Below are positions 40,901 through 48,400 of a DNA stretch of 64,000 nucleotides, piece after piece (the first letter of the stretch is position 1; the number at the start of each line of letters is the position of its first letter). A program made the position numbers and the translations under genes. A model generated the notes under the pieces. That model saw only the letters and a program-made list of their open reading frames with translations. It was not told the origin of the DNA and ran no database searches. The stretch comes from Hondaea fermentalgiana (lineage: Eukaryota > Sar > Bigyra > Thraustochytrida > Thraustochytriidae), in the NCBI GenBank assembly GCA_014084085.1, contig NPFB01000047.1, forward strand, positions 769 through 64,768, written 5' to 3'.

Positions 40901-43886
40901 GCCGGGTGATCTGACGCTCTCTATCAATGTCTTGGGGGGAATTCCCCCCGGGTCCGGAGTATCTGGTGCTGGCGGAAAGGCGGTGAGGTTTGATCGCGGG
41001 GAGCTCTCCGTGCCCGCTTTGCTACAATTTGTCGAACGTGCACGCACCGAAGATCTCGAAGCATGCGCGATTGCAGTGGATAGTGCTCTTGCAATCGAGT
41101 ACGCACGAGGGGTCATGGTAGGTTTGTTGGGTTGTGGAACGCCACAAGTGCTCCGTCTGGCCTCGATGGATGTGTGGATGAAGTTCTTTCGTCTGAGTCT
41201 CTTTCGGGGCATCACGCTCTTTGATAGTTTCCAGATCAAGAGCACACCTGTGCCGCACATGGGGACCAGCTCATATGCTGTGGTTCGCAAGGCTTTGCTC
41301 ACGCACACACGTGATGTCGAAGAGCAAGCGCTTGGCTCAGAAGCACTCAAAGATTTGCAACGCGCCACTAAGTCCGCATATGCATCCGTGGCCTGGGGTG
41401 CCGTCCGTGGAACCAAGAGGTACACGCTCATGTCAATCATTTGCAGTGACGCCAATTACCATCCATCCCTCGAGCACGCTCTCGGGACTGCAACGAACGG
41501 TTTTCGTGGCGCTCCGCACCTGATGCTGAGCGATGAGGAGGCGCTGACTCAGCCAAGCGTGGAGCTTGCAGTTTATCTTTTGTCGAGTCTGCTCGATGCG
41601 CGTGCGCGCGTGCAAGATCTAGATCCCGAGTCATCGCATCTTGTCTCTGCAGAGACGCTTTCTGAGCTTGTGGCCTGTCTGTTCTGCAAGAATGCCGCAC
41701 TCAAAGATGCAATCGTTCGTCTGTGCGCCAAGATTCTCGGCCGTGTACATCACGACGTTGAGCGCGGGGCCGCTTCTGCAAGTTGGGCGCGGGACATGTT
41801 GGCTTGCGTCCCTACTGACGCACTTCAACGGGTATTCACGAAGCGTTTGCAAAAGGAAGAGCCCTTCTTGGACGGCACGCCACATTCTGCTTACGTGCAT
41901 GGTCTGCTTCAACTCTTGGTCGCCGTCGATAGCCTGGATATGTTGCTTCGGCAACATGATGGAAGCGCTATGAAGGAACATGATACGGAGTCATCGAATG
42001 GCACAGATGAAGATATGCTGTCGTCACGAGGGATCAAACTGGAACTTGGTCACGTCACCGAGGACTCGATCTTGTTGACTTGGGCAACGGCTCGCAGTGT
42101 CTTCTCCAACGACAGCGATGGAGGATTTGATAGTGCGGGCGATCATGGTGGCGAGGAGGATGTTTCAAGCATGCCGAGCTCGGGCGCAGGCATTCCCCTT
42201 CGGCGATCAGGCCACAATGCAGACACCGGATCCCTCCGCTCAACAACAGTCTCTGTCAACGAGTACGGTCGTGATGACGAGGACGAGGATGATGACAGGA
42301 TCTCTACCTTTGGATCATTTCAAGCAAGCGAAGTCGAGCAAGCTAGGTCCAACAGCTTGCATGGCGGCAATGCTCAGTCGAGTGAACGTCATCTTGTCGC
42401 GCAGAGCGGAGAACATGTTGCAAGCGGGATTGCATTTCGACCGGACACGGTGCGGGTTATCGAGTATGCTGTGGGTCTCAAGACAAACGAATGGAGAGTA
42501 CTTGCCGAGCTTCCCGTCGTGACGCAGAGCTACATCATGGAAAGTGCGCAGCCGGACACGACGTACCGCTTTCGTATGCGCTTGCGATCGCCGGACGATG
42601 ACTCCGAGCCAGAGCCCAAATCTCCTGGTTCGAGTGCTAAAAGCTCGCGTGTTGGCCCTGTCTTGCAGGTAGACACGCTTTTGCAGCCGGTAATTATGCT
42701 GAGTCCTGAGTATCGAGGTCCAAACCTCGTTCTCAGCGGACTTAACCGGACTGTGAAGAATACGGTGAACAAGAAATGGAATGCGGTTCGCTGCAACGTT
42801 GGATTTTCCCGAGGCTTGCACACGTGGGATGTGCACATCGACCATTGCGTGAGCAAAAACATTTTTGTTGGTGTATGTACCAAGGAAGCAAGCATGGACA
42901 ATTATGTTGGCGCAGATTCGTATGGCTGGGCGTATCTATCAAATCGCGCAGTATGGCACAACAAGTCGAAGCTCAAGAGCTACGGAGAGGTGTTTCGCGA
43001 AGGAGACATCATTCGTGTCACACTCGACTGTGACGCGCGTACGCTTGCCTTTGCTCGCAATGGTGCGGACTACGGTATTGCCGTGGAGGGTCTCCCCTCG
43101 GATGTGTACTACCCTGCGGTGAGTCTGTATAACGAAAAGGATGCGGTCACCATGAGATTTAAGTCTAGCGAGACGCCGCTCGGCGTAGGCGCGCTATCCT
43201 TGACTGGAGGCGAAGGCACTGCCACTGCGACGCGCTTTATTCGTCATGCAATTGACCTGGAGGCACTCTTGAATGTCATTCTGGCCAAGAAGCATGTTGC
43301 AGATTTGAGCGAGTCTCTCCGCGGACGTCTCAGGCGGATGCTCTCTTCCTTGCCTCCCAGCAGCACTCGACCACGCCGAGGATCGCTTTCTCGCAGTCAA
43401 ACAGCTCCGACGGCAGAGATTGCTGCGGTTTCAAGACGAGGGACCGACGGCATCGACGACGGTGCAAAACCCGGCATTCCCGAGGGTCTTCGCGAGGTAG
43501 CACCTCCCGGGCATGACATTGAGGACTTGCTCGAGGCAGAATGGAACGATGACCAGGATCGTTATCTTTGCGACGTTCTGCGTGCTATCGGGGTATTTCG
43601 CGAGCATGAGCTTTCTGCAATGGCATTAGACAGGGTTTCCTTGCAAGAACTTGTCGCTTGCGAAAATGGGTCCTCTCATACGGAGGAGGAGCTTAAGGCG
43701 CGCGCGTGCATCTTGTTGCTTCTGCACGAGATGCTTGTTGAGTGCTTTGCTCTGGTGGAAGACTTTGGCCACGAACCAGAGACGTCTTACGAAAACGCAA
43801 ATTCGACGCAGCAATCTTTTAAGACTTTTGGCCCCGGTGCCGTCTTCCGTACGCTGCAAGCACGAGGCTGCAGTCTATTTCACTAA
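31929..43886 (+). CDS. Giant RCC1-propeller, SPRY and UBA protein (HERC-like, no HECT)
   Basis: 3985 aa in one frame. Residues ~390-840 hold seven RCC1 repeats, enough for a full seven-bladed propeller (GTLFTFGKGDHGKLGHG, VLYTWGNGDKNRLGHG, HLYSWGNGGNGRLGLG, RCFTWGKNNQGQCGHG, a longer fifth, HVYTWGAGTNGKLGHG, YLYTWGHGDSGRLGHE). After an Ala-rich linker come a concanavalin/laminin-G-like segment (~1707-1877, SFAVSFWLRG, WTHVCLSVDM), a SPRY domain (~2570-2740, KWYYEVVLLSDQKMQIGWAN), a UBA-like segment (~2823-2877, IDALLATGLPMEWCRRAV), a fibronectin-like region (~3367-3584) and a second SPRY (~3590-3750, GLHTWDVHID, NIFVGVC). The set recalls HERC1-type ubiquitin ligases, but no HECT or RING is visible, and the stop sits only 322 bp from the convergent gene's stop, so no HECT exon fits. 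It may be a non-catalytic scaffold or receptor. Confidence 0.88.
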   Translation: MSTAHRNAAQAQEAAVPLRARPVTGTENTNELDQICEELAVLEVSKRFRGNNDLVESFLHATRCALFRPATSLAQEFDLFSLPDIMEIGSPKSILGPDFSEDLLQHTRALRSSSDDNAELPMNVRLGVEMFLRMIAALDLANNRPALFALLHKLPGILSDLPALALTDSGPVAREVHIDSQMRAAHLADDDHSMDNFQKRKAKIARELERRKRMSAAMIADAGIPTAVAAVLEDAYLGVIAMPQQYNKQTKQPRRPSSAQRPPVEVTSGELLSTWLGLSIKRGSLSGLATVIRILFQHASALEGPKRSLGLSRHETNESAQDDVEERKAAEMSSSVIGVADAGDREQDPQAVFGLLSQAASEDLDAEPFLRELAEASLTNVLRAFQPPEKGDVGGTLFTFGKGDHGKLGHGKCTEVDPSPQPHLHEHCPDGYCTENIKMPRMIIDLENATICKVASLSTHSVALSDEGVLYTWGNGDKNRLGHGTTAKEYYPRIVNSLLTRPPVVDIACGLGHTLALLENGHLYSWGNGGNGRLGLGDTDDRALACLVTKFITDPLDDKYLQEPVKQSAFEMPKGVRLVGLHCGASHSMAIAEDGRCFTWGKNNQGQCGHGDVADKLHPQLVDAFTKSAHNERDKTQEEEEEEEAKAADQDNSIRAMAGGWEHTLALTRDGRLFSFGSGYKDSRRTGLPPVLGHGGTERELRPRQIMALQSETIKYCTCGWDHSMAITDRGHVYTWGAGTNGKLGHGDEESHTLPRRIDSLVDANVRIVQVEAGCEHSVAVSDEGYLYTWGHGDSGRLGHESNRTEKRPKRVQSLVERGLPVLSIAVGDKYNLILTQSEAAKAAAESAAAAAAAAAAASAASADPAIAATESAETHDEPAQESKLESKENNNAQDRHESKQDSSLDTSTREAMSRGQLSEALLGLTSFAMPGDEDDLLPEWMLCSDRVALFVLAHLERLASGVSQTLSAAGMESDVAKSNSDALGADASSSAAPCPIYAPGFIAAWNRSSVESDDSAAANNSDSCEQTDAGSIFTSGSRPWKEAIWRNLTDGASIDKVLVPYCVETSPRGFADLVRLLRQTLADVDSSFLQESETEPCACLGGTAPCSKGRWFAIWAILRIVCVNLKVVNRMEASQTSNESNGPNPIPKLHASAAWQDTMKQLHEVLLDIVGSEAASRGSNDSFATPSSSSSSSNSCEHGSPTCFHVDARSYNEVALVAAAALQEGFREFYPSPDSRLGLLRYMLASSARARAEGESNNRVLDVLMSNLARDDAMQPLVAGMAASDFDVLTLLQDLLGNTHRPSHLQLLLAFQSHAFAVWSEPEFLQLRGVLTQFSDQVFRLAAADTNAAHRTHSFLTTVLPRTLSLLIVTPALNSEERLQLLPSVRALFARATEAEAVGDLALTSSQNSRLIARFCGRLLCQDLQTGLPELLRLAREIGHARGDLVAELTFYIPYASSWCGAPIVCGNPQLVGPARTEVSRSSLVKNECGIVRLEDAVEALATLVALDPSNSAQVALVSLLSANQARITAEQLETLLDAVLARYDNFVKDRGAKLEPPSTSSSTEKAMDTSAVRDPDQEQLWRTLLAIATTSATNENLCASETFRSRLIKWVETELQMLIGDLQAHTNTEEKMQKVLQGAAFVSSQLHGKHVPDTFPENAAQGGSEDDDLDNAVDKVLRGAFSDQATSASSAVETVSHVPPDPIASKSFAVSFWLRGTGKGQSPLVESFQPNEVRTVFARCQRRDNEDDGPMQSQHSLLQDSCGCKEHGVAAQPIVVLRRVEGAKGEKDHLVLEAFVSTILLHDAKRSTLLEFVSLKLDDCALDAWTHVCLSVDMAARTFTLRLNGNDAFAESKLRGQVLRKTSSSAAIRYGGWKGSADFNKAESEHCSSHQGCNLCVMSRLLGRGAPVTISDPLWHIQSLETAQTQAIADLGRAEAREARVARAELHASRLLQSLHVGTIPFDVKLAPMLHTLFASSRWLVVQQRVLMVLESVKDWDTLAVIFARCIQRRGESNFCWACQESCAAQPLALRQLAGYEPSARKEHFQDMVLAARERLLREIGEHSPAGTDGSFLCSACSNMNGRVDWTRALAHQATLHASLLHAARVAQKCSPEVAAQFGGLDAPAILDMYRSSLSGVPRENAVVLLQQSVENDDCDDRSQDKESAREQVLRGVVRGVFDAGRLMRTYCLQHEEQFLPYHASLFSAASNEAVYSFFVSDEAAIAALQVARLKGLFSTLDEPLSPKSPGSPTGRMPGKHANLSLWERHGAALVRRTTHLNEQDRDALLRLDFNSLCSPNASLPAVDSFGPSAWRLDKVVNIQLDEGFQQWIPVAQVGACLENDTCIKMDMNELAGLCEANLPSSFEHPTSMSGLVRPVQALGRFCGALRALCRELAAGSTEVASLTSSKASVDVTETSIARAFAASHEDLVKEILDVAVSGNETLASKLVKLISKQEGASPDVARVMRQVSGKARVSLRLLEAASLRLHERIRTENGSLSSISARLQQQDPQSQQNLGATTCNLEQAGHSLTQGSGPLTSTEPEPRLIRLESLGGEVQLDQENMRIQGLGDFSTVRLRQSRLSKEDEEDEAAAEALNASGLISLSAGKWYYEVVLLSDQKMQIGWANREFRVDGDQGAGVGNHPSSWAFDGSRQRRMTSDEATSYGLEEPWQIGDVVGCLLDMDARRIQYTLNGHDLGIAFSDFDSLGGLFPVLSFAMGQSARIVVKDFNFAPPSGFESIVKSLGSMPPRRAALRISSFQEDLDEIAQDIQFIQDTLRQDAPMEASNSQAARSNTASSPGARNLNENAQGAGAVQLSQSPNMDERRQRIIDALLATGLPMEWCRRAVDHVARDAQENGSSFDENAAISWVMDRMMQEDGQESLIRSMVLEGSGLGAVDGHRAHQESDDELAGAQDDAQLLAYEDALSGDVFGLETQTVDSPGSGGLPLWERVGTASYDEPTGAQARRRAISEGWTESPSAGFGSNNTMGSTPGDLTLSINVLGGIPPGSGVSGAGGKAVRFDRGELSVPALLQFVERARTEDLEACAIAVDSALAIEYARGVMVGLLGCGTPQVLRLASMDVWMKFFRLSLFRGITLFDSFQIKSTPVPHMGTSSYAVVRKALLTHTRDVEEQALGSEALKDLQRATKSAYASVAWGAVRGTKRYTLMSIICSDANYHPSLEHALGTATNGFRGAPHLMLSDEEALTQPSVELAVYLLSSLLDARARVQDLDPESSHLVSAETLSELVACLFCKNAALKDAIVRLCAKILGRVHHDVERGAASASWARDMLACVPTDALQRVFTKRLQKEEPFLDGTPHSAYVHGLLQLLVAVDSLDMLLRQHDGSAMKEHDTESSNGTDEDMLSSRGIKLELGHVTEDSILLTWATARSVFSNDSDGGFDSAGDHGGEEDVSSMPSSGAGIPLRRSGHNADTGSLRSTTVSVNEYGRDDEDEDDDRISTFGSFQASEVEQARSNSLHGGNAQSSERHLVAQSGEHVASGIAFRPDTVRVIEYAVGLKTNEWRVLAELPVVTQSYIMESAQPDTTYRFRMRLRSPDDDSEPEPKSPGSSAKSSRVGPVLQVDTLLQPVIMLSPEYRGPNLVLSGLNRTVKNTVNKKWNAVRCNVGFSRGLHTWDVHIDHCVSKNIFVGVCTKEASMDNYVGADSYGWAYLSNRAVWHNKSKLKSYGEVFREGDIIRVTLDCDARTLAFARNGADYGIAVEGLPSDVYYPAVSLYNEKDAVTMRFKSSETPLGVGALSLTGGEGTATATRFIRHAIDLEALLNVILAKKHVADLSESLRGRLRRMLSSLPPSSTRPRRGSLSRSQTAPTAEIAAVSRRGTDGIDDGAKPGIPEGLREVAPPGHDIEDLLEAEWNDDQDRYLCDVLRAIGVFREHELSAMALDRVSLQELVACENGSSHTEEELKARACILLLLHEMLVECFALVEDFGHEPETSYENANSTQQSFKTFGPGAVFRTLQARGCSLFH

Positions 43887-44208
43887 ATTGAGCATGTTTC
43901 AGAAGGGAAGATGAATCTTGGTGTGACCGTCCGCACCCCGGCTTAACGTATGACAAACGTAAAAAATATTGTATTTGATTGATCGACAACTCTCATCCGC
44001 TCAGATCGCGTTTTGTTTATTTTTCTTGAGCATGACATTTTGAAAAATTTTATGTAGAGCGTGATGTTTGATTGATTCTTCGGTTCGACTGTGCTTCCCA
44101 CATGCTGCTGCTGATGATGATCAGAATTAGCCAAATGAAGGTTCATTATTTAGTTTCAGAGAACATGAGCAAGTAAGTCATGAGTCGCTTTCGTTGAACG
44201 GCGTGCGT
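43887..44208. other. Convergent 3' spacer
   Basis: A 322-bp spacer between the stops of the RCC1/SPRY gene and the channel gene. It is AT-richer than the coding sequence and holds poly(A)-signal-like A/T runs (about 43960-44060). It is too short for a HECT-encoding exon. Confidence 0.6.
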
Positions 44209-47200
44209 TTATTTGTCTTTTCTTCTCTTTCGAGCGAGCTCATTCAGAATATTCTCCGCTTGCACTGAGCGATCCGCAAAGGCGCCCTCTGGAGCATGCG
44301 GCGAGAGAATGAAAACTTGGTCATCCTCGTACAGCTCCTGAGCTTGCGCCGGATTCATGCTCACGTACCGGGAGTAGCTTGTCCGGGACGCTTGTTGTCT
44401 GCGATTTTTAGAAGGATACATGGCTCGTAAAAGGCCAAGTGGCAGGATACCTTGCTGTCGTGTGAAGTGCAGGAAAAGATCACCATAAGTCTCCCCAACG
44501 TATTCTTTGGGAATGGGTACCTGGTAGAGATTGGAGTCATGGAATGGACCCAATACCGAGGCAAGCTCGTCGGTGAGCTCCTGCTGGTGGGTACCGTGAT
44601 TTGAGGAGATTAGCAGCTGAAGCACCGAGATCAAATGCGGGTTGTAAAAGCTTTGGCAAATGACAACGTCGAGCATGGCGGTCGGAAAAATCTGACCACT
44701 CGCCAGTAAAGTGTATTGTCGTTCTTCCTGTCGAAGTTGGCTAATTGCATGTTCGCCTTTAAGAGCATGAAAAGCATCTACGAGATCTGCGATCGGTTCT
44801 GCCGAGTCGAAGGATTCGCCATCGAGGTTTCGCCTGCTGGAACCTGAGCGAGCATGCATTTCTGACAAGATCACCCCAGGCTGGTGTGCAGCTACACCCA
44901 TTCTTTCAGGAAGGTCGTCGTCATTCCCGAGGAGGTGCAGATTGTCAGAGTTGACAACTTCGACGATGATGTCGACGCAAGGGTTCATCTGCAGAATCGT
45001 TTTGCGCACGAGAATTGCATTCGCATCGACAGCCGTTTGGGCATCGAAGATTTTCCCGCTTGTTCCTGCTTTAGAACTTTGAATACCCTTGGTAGCAATA
45101 ATGACGGTTTTTGCGTACGTAATGCCTGCGCGACATAAGTCGTCTCCATCGAGAGGCGTGCCGCGCACGAAAAAGAGGAGGGGAAAAGAGGAAAGCCTTG
45201 ACCACGCTGTTTCTGAAGGTGGCTCTTCTGCCAGGAGAATGATCGGAATCATTTCGCGAAGGTACTTTAGTCGCAAGGTTTTCACAAAACACACAATGTG
45301 ATCCATACTACCCACAACGACAACGTGTTCTCGAACACTTGGAAGCTCCCTCGCAAGCGAGATCTCCACGGTCGCATCCTCAAGACTAACCGCATTTTGT
45401 GCCATGGTATACTTGTCAAAATCCTCGGCCTCCTGCAAGGACTGCGATGCGTTCGCGTCGCCCGTGAGATCATTTCTCATTGCTGCCCAGAGACCGCCTT
45501 GCTGCTTGGTCGTGGTTGAAGATTGTTCATCCGAAGATAAGCTTTCTTCCTGCAAAGCATCCTCGCTGTGCTTTTGGGTGGAAGAAACAAGGTCTTGTAG
45601 TTTGCGTGCCGCTGAGAGCTCGCGGACGAGAATGCTCATGGCCGGATGAGTCGTACGTTGTGAGATATTAAGAGGCGCTCTGCGCTCGTCTTCGGCAATG
45701 ACATAAGCGTGCACGCGGTACATCTCAACATCTGGAATGCGGAATCGACCCGGGTTAAGCACGACTCGGTAGCGCTGCGAATAAGGTGCTTGAATGTCGA
45801 TTGCAAAAAAAACAATCCCGAGGCGACGGTGCAAGATTTCGGCGGCCTCGGCAAAGGGAACTCCGTTGAAAGCGTTTCCGAGATTGACACGGTAAATTTC
45901 ATAGCCTGCGCCCCGTTTGTAGTCGGCCATCCATGCAGGTTCACCAAGAGGGCGACCTTGAGAGAGGGCGTGCTCGCTTCGCAGGGAGCGGAATGACGGG
46001 AAAATTTTCCTCTTACTCATGTTGCTTGGTCCTTTATTGTCATGACGTGTTGCCGGAATCTGCAGCTGATCCAGATCATCGCTCGTAGAAGGCCCATCCT
46101 GATCAGACTCCATGGACCCAACAAGGTTGTTCAACATGGTGACAAAGCCGGGACACAAACAAGACTTTGCGAGGATATCCATCTTTACCTGCTCAATGCT
46201 GATGACCTGGTCCACGAGATGACACGGAATACTCGCCCGACTGATATTGAACAAAGCCTTGCTTTCGGGTCGGATAAATTGCATGCATACGAGAATGTCA
46301 GAACGGTGGTGGTGCATGACAAAGCGCTTGAGAGAGAGCGCCTTAAGTATAGCAACAGCATCATCGTTGTGCGGTGTATGGGTGAATTTGTTGGCAAGAA
46401 TAAAGCATGCACTCGCCGAGGTGACACAGGCTCGAGCGAGATCACGCGTGCTGAGAGGTGATCCATCCAAATATGTCGTCCTTGCGCGGAAGTTCGAAGC
46501 CTCCAAGACTCGAAGAACTTCCTCTGACGGACTGCCCTGAATGAGAAAGACAACGTGAAGTGTCGGGTTGCCGTGGTCCGGATGAAAGAGCTCTTTCAAA
46601 AAGTCTCTCATGCTCACAGAGTCAAGAAATCCCGTCACGATGACGTGATTGACGTGCGGAGATGCAACATATTGAGCGCGTCTGTATATGCTCGTGTTGC
46701 CAATGTTTTTGAGGATGATGTTGGTCCATCGAGGTATGTACAAGAGCGTGAGGCAGATAATTCCAGTCACGAGCATCTTGCCGGGCACAGTGACCATAGA
46801 AATGTCTCCATAGCCCACTGTGGAAAACGTGACGACGAGAAAGTACATGATCTCGTGGTAGGATAGGGTATCTTCCCGCAGGGGGAGTCGAAAAGTGTTT
46901 TCTACGACGAAGAGCACGGCCGCCACAAACAGTAGCCCCGTGACCCCTTGCAGGATGACCAAGCCGATTTCCTTCTTTTGTTCTTTGTTCAAATACAGCA
47001 GGAGCCGCCGCAGACGCAGAAGTCGAAATATGCGAAGATAGACGAGGGTGATGCTGAGAACAACATATATCCACGGCGCGGTGTCAGTGGAAGAGATGGT
47101 ACGGAAGTTGGACCAAAGTTCTGCAAAGGTGGGCAAGATTGTGACAGCGTCCAGCAGAGCTTGCCATGAGAAAATCTGCTCAGCGCGGGAATCAGCGATG

Positions 47201-47850
47201 AAAAGCCGTAACAAATAGTCTGCGAGGAAGAAGCAACATATCCCGAGATCAAGGTATAGACCGATGTCGGACTCTGAATAATATGTGGTGGCTACGACGA
47301 GACACACGGAAAGGACCGAGAAGATGCCATTGAAGAGGTCAAGCAGGTACCCGAGAATGGTCGTTGCCAGGTAGACGCGGATGCGCTTGCGCAGGTCTTC
47401 GTTTTGCTTGGTGTCGGCGTCAGATTCTGCGTCAATCCCGCTTATTTTACCAACCTTGAAGGTTGCGTTTTTCGCGGATTCGTCCTTTTTCGGATTTTTT
47501 CGCTCTCGGTGTCGTTCAAAGACTTCATTGGCGTTGTCTGCAAGGTCCTCCGATATTGCGTACGAAGAGGCTCGATGACGGACTTTTGGCGCCATGGAGC
47601 GTTTCTTCCCGGCGGTGATTTGTCCGAGCACATTGAAGGCGCTTTTTTCATGAGCTGCGCGCATCATGATGGCTGACGTCTGCCTCTCCAAAACAGGTCG
47701 TGACTTGCTCTGCGTCCCTTTGTCCAGCCCGGGCTGGACGAAGCCTCGCCCGGCGTAGGGGCTGAGACAATTGAGCCGACGCGAGCACGCTCGCGCGTGC
47801 ACGCTTGGCTTTGAAGTGGTATTTGGCGAGCCTCTCAGTGACCATAGCAA
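44209..47850 (-). CDS. BK/Slo-like potassium channel with tandem RCK domains
   Basis: 1213 aa from the ATG at 47850; MMR at residues 62-63 (ATGs at 47667 and 47664) is an alternative start that removes an Arg/Ser-rich leader. The membrane part has S1-S6, with an S4 carrying RIFRLLRLRRLL, pore helix and selectivity filter TFSTVGYGD near residue 343, and S6 ending in RWTNIILKNIGN. The large C-terminus contains RCK1 (~395-600: HVIVTGFLDSVSMRDFLKEL, DGSPLSTRDLARACVTSA, ILKALSLKRFV, LVCMQFIRPESKALF) and RCK2 (~860-1110: EHVVVVGSMDHIVCFVKTLR, RAGITYAKTVIIATKG, VDIIVEVVNSDNL, YGDLFLHFTRQQGILPLGLL). At the position of the Slo1 calcium bowl stands LGNDDDLPERMG, a shorter acidic patch. The RCK domains point to a ligand-gated potassium efflux channel, perhaps calcium-regulated. 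It is convergent with the RCC1/SPRY gene. Confidence 0.93.
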   Translation of the reverse strand: MLWSLRGSPNTTSKPSVHARACSRRLNCLSPYAGRGFVQPGLDKGTQSKSRPVLERQTSAIMMRAAHEKSAFNVLGQITAGKKRSMAPKVRHRASSYAISEDLADNANEVFERHRERKNPKKDESAKNATFKVGKISGIDAESDADTKQNEDLRKRIRVYLATTILGYLLDLFNGIFSVLSVCLVVATTYYSESDIGLYLDLGICCFFLADYLLRLFIADSRAEQIFSWQALLDAVTILPTFAELWSNFRTISSTDTAPWIYVVLSITLVYLRIFRLLRLRRLLLYLNKEQKKEIGLVILQGVTGLLFVAAVLFVVENTFRLPLREDTLSYHEIMYFLVVTFSTVGYGDISMVTVPGKMLVTGIICLTLLYIPRWTNIILKNIGNTSIYRRAQYVASPHVNHVIVTGFLDSVSMRDFLKELFHPDHGNPTLHVVFLIQGSPSEEVLRVLEASNFRARTTYLDGSPLSTRDLARACVTSASACFILANKFTHTPHNDDAVAILKALSLKRFVMHHHRSDILVCMQFIRPESKALFNISRASIPCHLVDQVISIEQVKMDILAKSCLCPGFVTMLNNLVGSMESDQDGPSTSDDLDQLQIPATRHDNKGPSNMSKRKIFPSFRSLRSEHALSQGRPLGEPAWMADYKRGAGYEIYRVNLGNAFNGVPFAEAAEILHRRLGIVFFAIDIQAPYSQRYRVVLNPGRFRIPDVEMYRVHAYVIAEDERRAPLNISQRTTHPAMSILVRELSAARKLQDLVSSTQKHSEDALQEESLSSDEQSSTTTKQQGGLWAAMRNDLTGDANASQSLQEAEDFDKYTMAQNAVSLEDATVEISLARELPSVREHVVVVGSMDHIVCFVKTLRLKYLREMIPIILLAEEPPSETAWSRLSSFPLLFFVRGTPLDGDDLCRAGITYAKTVIIATKGIQSSKAGTSGKIFDAQTAVDANAILVRKTILQMNPCVDIIVEVVNSDNLHLLGNDDDLPERMGVAAHQPGVILSEMHARSGSSRRNLDGESFDSAEPIADLVDAFHALKGEHAISQLRQEERQYTLLASGQIFPTAMLDVVICQSFYNPHLISVLQLLISSNHGTHQQELTDELASVLGPFHDSNLYQVPIPKEYVGETYGDLFLHFTRQQGILPLGLLRAMYPSKNRRQQASRTSYSRYVSMNPAQAQELYEDDQVFILSPHAPEGAFADRSVQAENILNELARKRRKDK

Positions 47851-48032
47851 TTTTTATTTATGTCAATGCACCGCTCCATGACATGATAGACTCCTTCCTC
47901 CTTGGGGCCTTTGCAAAGCCAGCGAAAGGTGAAGGAAGCACACACCACGTGATAAGGCCTACAACGGACAAGTCAAAGCTGGTGCTTGAACACAGCGGTG
48001 ACCGGTAATGCGGTCTCTGTAAGAATCGGATG

Positions 48033-48100
48033 ATGCGTTGCGCTACGTTGCGTTGCATCGCGTTGCGGTGCATCGCGTTGCGGTGCGGTGCGGTGATGCG
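48033..48100. repeat. Degenerate GCGTTGCGGTGC repeat
   Basis: Alternating CGTTG and CGGTG units with interspersed CATCG, about 68 bases. It lies in the upstream region of the channel gene. Confidence 0.8.
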
Positions 48101-48366
48101 CTCGTCCGCCAGTTTCGTATGCCTGACTACTTTCCTTGCTGCTCGATCCTGGCTTGGCATTGAAGCAGGTGCCATGGTTATATTATACTCTTCTTTATGT
48201 ACGTTTAGTGGCTACATTCTGTCCTGTGAGTGAGTCTTAAGTCCATTCTCACATCGACATGGCCATCTACCCGTCTTGCTTTTTTTGATGTGGTCCAGGC
48301 TGGCCATTCGTACAAACGACTTGGTCGATTCGAGATCGCCTACGGTAAGGTGAACGGATGCAAGGG

Positions 48367-48400
48367 GTGTGTGTGTGTGTGTGTGTGTGCGTGTGTGTGG
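48367..48400. repeat. (GT)n dinucleotide repeat
   Basis: About 16 GT units with one GC interruption, followed by a run of G. The flanks are unremarkable. Confidence 0.9.
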
